Made by a program: the position numbers and the translations under genes. A model generated the notes under the pieces. That model saw only the letters and a list, made by a program, of their open reading frames with translations, had not been told where the DNA came from and ran no database searches. Below are positions 57,987 to 64,000 of a stretch of DNA of 64,000 nucleotides, in pieces (within the stretch, counting starts at the first letter, position 1; the number at the start of each line of letters is the position of its first letter). The stretch comes from Tateyamaria omphalii (lineage in GTDB: Bacteria > Pseudomonadota > Alphaproteobacteria > Rhodobacterales > Rhodobacteraceae): positions 663,501 through 727,500 of the forward strand of contig NZ_BMWT01000001.1 of the NCBI RefSeq assembly GCF_014651375.1, given 5' to 3'.

Positions 57987-58466
57987 ATGCGTCTTGCTGC
58001 CCTTGCCCTTTTGACCGCCCTCCCTTCTGCTGCCATCGCTGATCTGACTGTCAGTTTCCGGGATGGTGCGCCGAAGGACCGCTTTACTCTCAGCTATGAT
58101 GGCGCGTGCGCTTTGGATCAACTTGACGTGCAGATTGACTTGGGCACGGCACCTGCTGGGCTGATCTTTGACACCACAGGCGCCGGCGCGGGTGTTGAAG
58201 TGTTTCAGCCGCTGGAATGGGTGGCGGGCCGCGCGCGCACATCACAGGTCACGGATGGAGATACCGTTCTGTCCGTGTCGCTGGATGGCGTGGAACCAGG
58301 GACAAGTTGGGCATTTACCGCAGATATCGACGACACAACCAGCGCCCGCCAGATTACCGTGGATGCGTCGGAAATGGCAGGCGCGATGCTGCGTGTGGAA
58401 GGGCAAGCGGCGGTGTTTGATGAGTCTGGCGCGGCCACGGTCAAATTGCAGAACTGTCTGTCGTAG
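57987..58466 (+). CDS. Secreted hypothetical protein
   Basis: A 159-residue protein from ATG 57987 with a signal peptide (MRLAALALLTALPSAAIADL). The mature part is beta-rich and acidic: SFRDGAPKDRFTLSYDGACA, LDVQIDLGTAPAGLIFDTTG, then TADIDDTTSARQITVDASEM. It has two Cys (CALDQ and the C-terminal NCLS) that may pair in the periplasm. It resembles roseobacter proteins annotated as aggregation factor core, but I am not certain. The start of translation may be limited by the hairpin at 57947-57979. Confidence 0.7.
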   Translation: MRLAALALLTALPSAAIADLTVSFRDGAPKDRFTLSYDGACALDQLDVQIDLGTAPAGLIFDTTGAGAGVEVFQPLEWVAGRARTSQVTDGDTVLSVSLDGVEPGTSWAFTADIDDTTSARQITVDASEMAGAMLRVEGQAAVFDESGAATVKLQNCLS

Positions 58467-59115
58467 CGCGGCGGTGTGTTTGCCGTTTGCGAAATCTGAG
58501 CCCAAAGTCAGGAACTGATTCTGACAGCTTGATCTTAAAGTCCGACACACAGCTGCGGTGGGTGATTTGGAGACCAGAGGGCGGAGCAAACAAGGCGCTG
58601 GAGACGTTGCGAATCAAATGCTCCGGTTCCGCACGTCTGTTCACGTGTGGATTGCAAAGCCGTTTCGCTGGGTTCCTCTTGCGGCGCACAGACAAGTGGG
58701 CGTCCATATCACCACCGATGTCTGAACAAGCTACGAATCCTCAGCCCTTTACCCGATCGTGTTCGTGCTTTTTGAGGAACGGTCAACGTCCAGCGATTCG
58801 CTGAACTTTCGCAGTCAGTAGTATGCGACGTTGGGTTGCCATCACGCGTCGATTCGAGGGTTGGGCGACCTTTGAGGAGCGTGTTCAAACTGCTTTGAAT
58901 AAGTGAACAACTCTGGTGTGTAAGGCCTGGTGCTTTGGGTGATTGAAAACACCCGTAACTGTCCGTCAAGGCACAGGCTTTGGATCAGCACTGAAGCCGG
59001 GTGTTTGGCCAGAACATGAAAAATCGGACCGACTGCATTTAAGCAAGCCGATCCGAATAAGATGCTGAAAATGTATGTATGAAAGGCTTAAGAGAAAGCT
59101 GTCTTCTGATCCGCT
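58467..59115. other. Region of about 650 bases without a supported gene
   Basis: Open frames here on both strands are short, with no ribosome-binding site and no codon bias like their neighbours. No insertion-sequence ends, tRNA or repeat were seen. Base composition is less GC-rich than the rest. It may be decayed sequence. Confidence 0.4.
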
Positions 59116-59481
59116 TTAGGACGCTTGACGTGTGACTGACAGCCTTGAAACATCCTCAATAAATGTGACGATGCGCGACTTGATTTTGTCGTCATCGATG
59201 GCAGCGAGTGCCCTAACAATGTCAAGCCCGTAGTCATTGTGCTGTGCAGCGGTGTTGTCTGCGTCCGCTAACCCATCGAAGAAATAGGACGTTGGGACGT
59301 CCAGAATTCGCGAAAGTTCAAACAGGCGGCTCGCTGCTACTCGGTTCGAGCCGATTTCGTATTTCTGGATTTGCTGAAAGGACAGATCCAAGCGTTTTGC
59401 AACGTCGGTTTGGGACATACGGCGCAATCTGCGCATCTGCTTCAAGCGTTTACCAACGTGCACGTCTATGGGGTGTGACAT
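59116..59481 (-). CDS. XRE family transcriptional regulator
   Basis: A 121-residue protein. The helix-turn-helix lies at residues about 10-65 (HVGKRLKQMRRLRRMSQTDV, AKRLDLSFQQIQKYEIGSNR, VAASRLFELSRILDVPTSYF). The C-terminal part is a helical tail (LDIVRALAAIDDDKIKSRIV). It resembles the regulators of roseobacters that are grouped with quorum-sensing or growth-phase control, but the target is unknown. A 22-base palindrome lies about 100 bases upstream of the start. Confidence 0.88.
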   Translation of the reverse strand: MSHPIDVHVGKRLKQMRRLRRMSQTDVAKRLDLSFQQIQKYEIGSNRVAASRLFELSRILDVPTSYFFDGLADADNTAAQHNDYGLDIVRALAAIDDDKIKSRIVTFIEDVSRLSVTRQAS

Positions 59482-59582
59482 AACCGATTACCTTTGTTTA
59501 ACTCTACCCCCGGTTTCGCCCAGTACACGCATCGGTTCAATTCTCTAAATGCACACCCTAAACCATAGGTTGATGTTAGGTT

Positions 59583-59604
59583 GATGTATGATCCATCATA
59601 CATC
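59583..59604. promoter_or_regulatory. 22-base palindrome, candidate operator of the XRE regulator
   Basis: GATGTATGAT, CC, ATCATACATC is a perfect inverted repeat of ten bases per arm. It is preceded by a tandem AGGTTGATGT. It lies in the 261-base gap between the XRE gene and the end of the ABC-F gene. Confidence 0.55.
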
Positions 59605-59742
59605 GGATGGAAGCTGCAGTGTCCTGACAGCCGCCGGTTGTAAGTTCACCTATGTGACTGCTGTTTTCGGTGTGTCTGCCCTGCTTCGTGAGTATTCGAT
59701 CTAGGTTCGCCAACATTGCTCTGAAGATTCACCAGTGAGCTG

Positions 59743-61320
59743 TCATGGCAAGGTGAGGCTGCGCGTCACTCCAATATTGTCCAGAAACTCCCGGTCGTGA
59801 CTGACGACGAGGATCGCGCCGTCATATGCGCTGAGGGCGGCTTCCAATGTCTCGACCGCTTCGATGTCCAGGTGATTGCTTGGTTCGTCCAGAAGCAGGA
59901 GTTGACGTGGCTGACTGTGTCCAAGGGTACAGGCCAATCCGGCGCGCAAGCGCTGTCCACCGCTGAGCAAGCCAATGCGCTGATGGGCGTCATCGCCCCG
60001 AAACAGGAAGCGGGCGAGCGCCGCGCGCCTGTCGTTTTCGGTCGCGTCGGGGTCAAGGCGCGCGAAGGCGTCGCGCACTGTTTCTTCGGGATCGAACAGA
60101 GTGAGATCCTGATCAAGAAGTGCCACCGGGACATGCAGGTCAATGGAGCCGCCCTGCGGCTGGAGATCGCCGTGAATGCAGGCGAGCAACGTTGATTTGC
60201 CCGTGCCGTTTGCCCCCTCGATCGCAACGCGTTCGGGGCCGCGGATTGTCAGTGACACATCCTTGAGGATGGGGTGATCGTGTTGATATCCGAAGCGTAG
60301 GCTGTCGACCTGCAGTACATTGCGACCTTCAATCAAGCCGGAGGCGGGAATGTCGATGGCGAGGGGCTGTAGAATTTCGATTGCATCACGGGCTTCATCC
60401 AGCGTGGATTCCGCGTTGTCCAGCTGTCGGCTGCGCAATCGGGCGGCAGAGGCGCCTGATCCTTCGCTGCGTTCTTTTGCGGCGTCGAGCACCAGTTTCG
60501 ATTGGCTTCCCGAGGCGCGCAATTGTCGACCTTGCCGGTCGGTGCGCGCCTTGCGTTCGGCGGCAAGTCGTACCCGCGCGCGGGTTTCTGTCATTGTCCG
60601 TTCCGCGCGTGCGAGATCTTGTTCTGCCGATGCCAATTCAGCGATTTTCATGTCCCGATAAGCCGCGTAGTTGCCGCCATAGGTGCGTGCGCCCAATGTC
60701 GTCAGTTCGACAATCGTATCCATCTCGGCCAACAGGGTCCGGTCGTGGCTGGCGACGATGACGCAGCCCCGCCACGTGCGGAGGGCTTGGATCACCTGTG
60801 CCCGCCCAAGGTGATCGAGGTGGTTCGTTGGTTCGTCGAGCAATAGGGCGTCTGGCTTTTCAAACATGAGTGCTGCGAGGCCTGCGCGCGTGCGTTGCCC
60901 TCCGGAAAGTGCGCTGAGCCGTGTGTCTGGGGGGTGATCCAGGCCCATACCTGTCAGGGCGGCTTCCAACCGCGTCTCTATCGTCCAATCTGCATCTGCG
61001 AGGTCGTCCGCCGTTGCCGCGCCCCGTTCTGCGCGTGCGAGGATGGCGAGCTGGTCCGTCGCGCCAAACAGGTCGGCCAGCGTCGCGCCCGCGCGCTGTT
61101 CGGGATTTTGGTGCAAGACCCCGATCTTTGGTGGTTTGGTGATAGTACCGGATGAGGGGGTGAGTTCGCCCGCAATCAGGCGCAAGAGCGTTGTCTTGCC
61201 TGTGCCGTTGCGTCCGACGAGGCCCGTCCGGCCAAGGCCGAACGTCAGGTTCAGATCAGTAAAAAGAGCTGTGTTGTCTGGGGTGTGCCAGCTGAGGCCG
61301 GCCAAAACGATAGGGGACAT
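59743..61320 (-). CDS. ABC-F family ATPase
   Basis: A 525-residue protein with two ATP-binding cassettes and no membrane segment. The first has GLVGRNGTGKTTLLRLIAGE, LSALSGGQRTRAGLAALMFE and DALLLDEPTNHLDHLGRAQV. The second has GANGTGKSTLLACIHGDLQ, GLLSGGQRLRAGLACTLGHS and LLLLDEPSNHLDIEAVETL. The linker between them (residues about 230-310) is highly charged. ABC-F proteins act on the ribosome in translation or antibiotic protection. It fits the housekeeping type best, and an antibiotic role cannot be read from the sequence. Confidence 0.92.
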   Translation of the reverse strand: MSPIVLAGLSWHTPDNTALFTDLNLTFGLGRTGLVGRNGTGKTTLLRLIAGELTPSSGTITKPPKIGVLHQNPEQRAGATLADLFGATDQLAILARAERGAATADDLADADWTIETRLEAALTGMGLDHPPDTRLSALSGGQRTRAGLAALMFEKPDALLLDEPTNHLDHLGRAQVIQALRTWRGCVIVASHDRTLLAEMDTIVELTTLGARTYGGNYAAYRDMKIAELASAEQDLARAERTMTETRARVRLAAERKARTDRQGRQLRASGSQSKLVLDAAKERSEGSGASAARLRSRQLDNAESTLDEARDAIEILQPLAIDIPASGLIEGRNVLQVDSLRFGYQHDHPILKDVSLTIRGPERVAIEGANGTGKSTLLACIHGDLQPQGGSIDLHVPVALLDQDLTLFDPEETVRDAFARLDPDATENDRRAALARFLFRGDDAHQRIGLLSGGQRLRAGLACTLGHSQPRQLLLLDEPSNHLDIEAVETLEAALSAYDGAILVVSHDREFLDNIGVTRSLTLP

Positions 61321-61630
61321 GGAAAGTGCTCGCGTTTGGAAACCGTTGGGTGGTCAAATGGCGAGTGTGAAATCCATGTTCGTGGTCCCTGTATCTATCT
61401 TTCAAGAATATAGGGGATGGCCCGACTTGGATACAATGCTCATGATGCGGTGAATTGTCGATTTGTGGCTGCTTTGCCCAATGACCGATGCCGCACTACG
61501 TGTCGCAAAAGCGCTGCACTATATATGTATCTTGCAATGGCAGTCGTGCGTCACGGACGCCGACGTTTTCCTGCTTTTTGTTTGATCAGTGCCCCAAAAA
61601 GCGCCGAACACTGGGCGCCTTCAGTGCGAA

Positions 61631-61653
61631 AGAGGCCCCGGGGGGCCTCTTCT
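61631..61653 (-). terminator. Rho-independent terminator of the fasciclin gene
   Basis: On the minus strand, AGAGGCCCC pairs with GGGGCCTCT around a two-base CC loop, followed by a short T run (TTCGC). It is 40 bases after the stop of the fasciclin gene. The remaining bases between 61321 and 61630 show no gene. Confidence 0.65.
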
Positions 61654-61690
61654 GTGAGTAATACGGTGTTCAGAAACACCGCAGCATTCG

Positions 61691-62179
61691 TCAGCTGCTG
61701 GTTTCGGGCAGGATCACCTTGTCGATCACGTGGATCACGCCGTTCGAGGTTTCGATGTCCGCGCTGACCACTGTTGCCTCTTCAACTTTGACGCCGTCGT
61801 CCAGATCGATGGTAACGGCTTCACCCTGAACGGTGGTGGCTTCCATGTCGTCCTGCAGATCAGTCGACATCACTTTGCCTGGGACAACGTGGTAAGTCAG
61901 GATGGCCGTCAGCTGGTCTTTGTTCTCGGGCAGCAGCAGGCTTTCGACTGTGCCTTCGGGCAGGGCGGCGAATGCTTCATCCGTGGGCGCGAAGACGGTG
62001 AACGGACCATCGCCTTTCAATGTGTCAACTAGGCCTGCGGCTTGCACGGCGGCTACGAGCGTTTCGAAGGAGCCTGCGCTGACGGCTGTGTCAACGATGT
62101 CTTTCTTGCCTGTGCCTGCGAGTGCGGCGGTTGCAACGGCGGCGATTCCGACAGTGGCGAAAAGTGTCTTGCGGATCAT
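61691..62179 (-). CDS. Fasciclin (FAS1) domain secreted protein
   Basis: A 162-residue protein from ATG 62179 (GGGAG eight bases upstream) with a signal peptide ([20 protein letters not shown]). One FAS1 domain follows: [36 protein letters not shown] (motif H1), TYHVVPGKV and [14 protein letters not shown] (motif H2). FAS1 proteins act in adhesion outside the cell. Longer upstream frames lack a ribosome-binding site. Confidence 0.92.
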   Translation of the reverse strand: MIRKTLFATVGIAAVATAALAGTGKKDIVDTAVSAGSFETLVAAVQAAGLVDTLKGDGPFTVFAPTDEAFAALPEGTVESLLLPENKDQLTAILTYHVVPGKVMSTDLQDDMEATTVQGEAVTIDLDDGVKVEEATVVSADIETSNGVIHVIDKVILPETSS

Positions 62180-62425
62180 TGATGTGTCTCCCTTAACAGA
62201 GTTGCGATAACCGTCATTCGGCATCGATAGGGAAACGCGCAGCACTGAGAGGTGGATCACGTGGAAATTTTTCCCACTTTGTCTTGAAACGCGTCGCCGA
62301 ACCCCTAAGCTGGGCCGTCTTCACATTTCCACTCACGACTTTGTTAAGCATGGCAGAAACCCGCCTGTGCTTGCGTCCTTGCGAAACGCTTTGCACAGTG
62401 TGCCCAGCTTTCACCGGAGGATGTC

Positions 62426-63919
62426 GTGGGATTTGCAATGGCTGTGCTCGAGGTTATGGTCCTCGGCTTCTTTTTTGTTATCGGTCTGGCGGTTGCCGTG
62501 GCTTTGGTCATGTTCGTCATCGACCGCGTTCAGACCCATGATGCGATCCGGCGAAACTATCCGGTCATCGGGCGGTTCCGGCATCTGTTTTCAACACTGG
62601 GGGAATTCTTTCGCCAGTACTTCTTTGCCATGGATCGCGAAGAGCTGCCGTTCAACCGGGCGCAGCGCGAGTGGATCAAGCGGGCGGGCGAGGGGGTCAG
62701 TAACACGGTTGCCTTTGGATCAACCCGCAACCTGAATGTAGTCGGCACACCGATCTTTGTGAACGCTGCATTTCCGCCATTGGAGGATCAGTTTGCCCGC
62801 ACCGCGCCCATGGTCATCGGTGAAGGTGCGCGTACACCTTATACGGCGCGGTCATTCTTCAACATTTCTGGCATGAGTTATGGCGCCATTTCCAAACCCG
62901 CCGTACGCGCGTTGAGCCGGGGTGCGAAAGAGGCCGGAGTGTGGATGAACACAGGCGAGGGCGGGATCAGCCCGTACCACCTTGAAGGCGGGTGCGACAT
63001 TGTCTTTCAGATCGGGACGGCCAAGTTCGGCGTGCGCGACGAGGACGGGAACCTGAGCGACGACAAGTTGCACGAGGTGGCAGCCCACAAGCAGGTGCGG
63101 ATGTTTGAGATCAAGCTGGCGCAGGGGGCCAAGCCGGGCAAGGGTGGCATCCTGCCCGGAGCCAAGGTGACGGAGGAGATTGCCGGTATCCGAGGGCTGC
63201 GCATTGGGCAGGACGGGATTTCGCCCAATCGGCATGCCGAAGTGAATGACTGGAACGATCTGTTGGATCTTGTGTGTCACATACGAGACGTGACGGGGAA
63301 GCCGGTGGGCATCAAAACCGTTGTCGGGGCCGAGCATCCCGTGGCCGAGCTGTTTGCAGCGATCAACGCGCGGGGTCCGGCATGTGCGCCCGACTTTATT
63401 ACAATAGACGGCGGTGAGGGCGGAACGGGTGCCGCGCCGATGCCTTTGATTGATCTGGTGGGCATGTCGATCCGCGAGGCGCTGGTCGCCGTTGTTGATA
63501 TGCGGGACGAAGCGGGCCTGAAAGAGCGCATTCGCATTGTAGCGTCAGGCAAGCTGGTGAATCCCGGCGATATTGCGTGGGCCTTGGCGGCGGGTGCTGA
63601 TTTTATCACCACCGCGCGGGGCTTCATGTTCAGTCTGGGTTGCATTCAGGCGCTGAAGTGCAACAAGAATACATGTCCTACCGGCATCACCACTCATGAC
63701 AAACGGTTCCAGAAGGGTCTCGTCGTAGAGGACAAGGAAAAGCGTGTGACCCGCTATGCCCGCGAAATCATCCATGAGGTCGAGACCATTGCCCATTCTG
63801 TCGGCGTGGCAGAGCCGCGGATGATGCGCCGCCGTCACGTGCGCATCATGCAGGATGATGGCCGGTCCCGGCCGCTGAACGAAATCACTCCGAGTTACAA
63901 CCCGGTGACAAGGGCGTGA
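62426..63919 (+). CDS. FMN-binding glutamate synthase family protein (GltB-like, membrane-anchored)
   Basis: A 497-residue protein from GTG 62426 (GGAGG five bases upstream), with an N-terminal transmembrane helix (VMVLGFFFVIGLAVAVALVM). The rest matches the GltB central FMN domain: SYGAISKPAVRALSRGAKEA, GVWMNTGEGGISPYHLEGG, RGPACAPDFITIDGGEGGTG, ALAAGADFITTARGFMFSLG and CIQALKCNKNTCPTGITTHD (a Cys-rich 3Fe-4S-like site). It lacks the glutamine amidotransferase domain. Such stand-alone forms occur in many proteobacteria and their substrate is not established. Confidence 0.93.
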   Translation: MGFAMAVLEVMVLGFFFVIGLAVAVALVMFVIDRVQTHDAIRRNYPVIGRFRHLFSTLGEFFRQYFFAMDREELPFNRAQREWIKRAGEGVSNTVAFGSTRNLNVVGTPIFVNAAFPPLEDQFARTAPMVIGEGARTPYTARSFFNISGMSYGAISKPAVRALSRGAKEAGVWMNTGEGGISPYHLEGGCDIVFQIGTAKFGVRDEDGNLSDDKLHEVAAHKQVRMFEIKLAQGAKPGKGGILPGAKVTEEIAGIRGLRIGQDGISPNRHAEVNDWNDLLDLVCHIRDVTGKPVGIKTVVGAEHPVAELFAAINARGPACAPDFITIDGGEGGTGAAPMPLIDLVGMSIREALVAVVDMRDEAGLKERIRIVASGKLVNPGDIAWALAAGADFITTARGFMFSLGCIQALKCNKNTCPTGITTHDKRFQKGLVVEDKEKRVTRYAREIIHEVETIAHSVGVAEPRMMRRRHVRIMQDDGRSRPLNEITPSYNPVTRA

Positions 63920-63987
63920 GCGAATATCATTTTGGTAGCCGGTCAGACCCATCTATGTGCCATGGTGCTTGAAACCGTAGGAGACAC

Positions 63988-64000
63988 ATGAATGGCCCAT
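63988..64000 (+). CDS. Start of a next gene (partial, four codons)
   Basis: An AGGAG four bases before ATG 63988 suggests a translation start just before the window end (M-N-G-P). It follows the GltB-like gene by 68 bases. Nothing more can be said. Confidence 0.4.

Noticed and set aside
58709..58969. 86-codon minus-strand frame in the gene-poor stretch after 58467
   Set aside because: No recognisable family, no ribosome-binding site and low-complexity Ser/Thr composition; not supported as a gene.
1..64000. CRISPR arrays, prophage genes, insertion-sequence transposases and replication origins
   Set aside because: No regularly spaced repeats, capsid, portal, integrase or transposase proteins and no DnaA/RepABC-type region were found on either strand.

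Overview
The window reads as chromosomal DNA of a marine alphaproteobacterium of the Roseobacter group (Rhodobacteraceae). The grounds are high GC, an RpoE-ChrR singlet-oxygen regulator followed by an amine-oxidase/DUF1365/MFS/DUF3833/SDR operon as known in Rhodobacter, a GltB-like FMN protein, MutL with an endonuclease motif, DUF3775 and DUF6958 proteins, and small extragenic repeats (GGCGG palindromes, GGTATTTT elements) at gene ends. The genus assignment is inference; no rRNA is present.

Layout. 1-3.6 kb: start of a thiamine-diphosphate enzyme, a divergent Lrp/AsnC regulator, and a cyanide-insensitive type bd quinol oxidase (cydAB). 3.7-9.3 kb: urate hydroxylase puuD, then a minus-strand mutL-rmuC-adenylate cyclase operon bracketed by an inverted pair of composite repeats. 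9.4-15.4 kb: chrR and rpoE with a very good RpoE-type promoter, and divergently the five-gene membrane-lipid operon they probably control. 15.6-24.6 kb: DUF3775, a ParB-like protein, lysine-forming saccharopine dehydrogenase, GST, phosphatase, AbrB-type membrane protein, a single-chain formate dehydrogenase, an amidohydrolase and a WGR protein. 24.6-39.7 kb: a two-component pair divergent from a large cluster with an acyl-CoA synthetase, a complete Liv-type ABC transporter and a PaaK-like ligase, interleaved with small secreted proteins. 39.9-49.8 kb: iron-type ABC permease, clpB, pyrF, NUDIX, dinB, N-formylglutamate amidohydrolase, tRNA-Val, rpmJ and GNAT. 49.9-54.7 kb: the accessory island described below. 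54.8-64 kb: SbtA-like permease with its LysR regulator, yghU, an XRE regulator with an upstream palindrome, an ABC-F ATPase, a fasciclin protein and a GltB-like FMN protein.

The most interesting stretch is 50.0-54.7 kb. A cytosolic tyrosinase-family copper enzyme and a small companion protein are followed by a 74-residue peptide, an FxsB-like radical SAM/SPASM maturase and a stand-alone HEXXH-motif protein that overlaps the maturase gene by four bases. The peptide has a leader-like N-terminal half and a C-terminal half containing YDSHGSNHTNHSD, which parses as consecutive aromatic-X-X triplets (YDS, HGS, HTN, HSD). This is the kind of motif used by radical SAM enzymes that form three-residue cyclophanes. 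The arrangement suggests a ribosomally made, post-translationally modified peptide (RiPP) in which cyclophane formation, HEXXH-type hydroxylation and copper-dependent tyrosine or histidine oxidation are combined. That combination is an inference from gene content and motifs.

Functional links elsewhere: the RpoE/ChrR pair and its neighbouring operon form one stress regulon. The two-component pair probably controls the acyl-CoA synthetase/Liv transporter cluster, which would import a carboxylate and activate it with CoA. SbtA and LysR share an AT-rich dyad between them. ClpB carries a sigma-32-like promoter.
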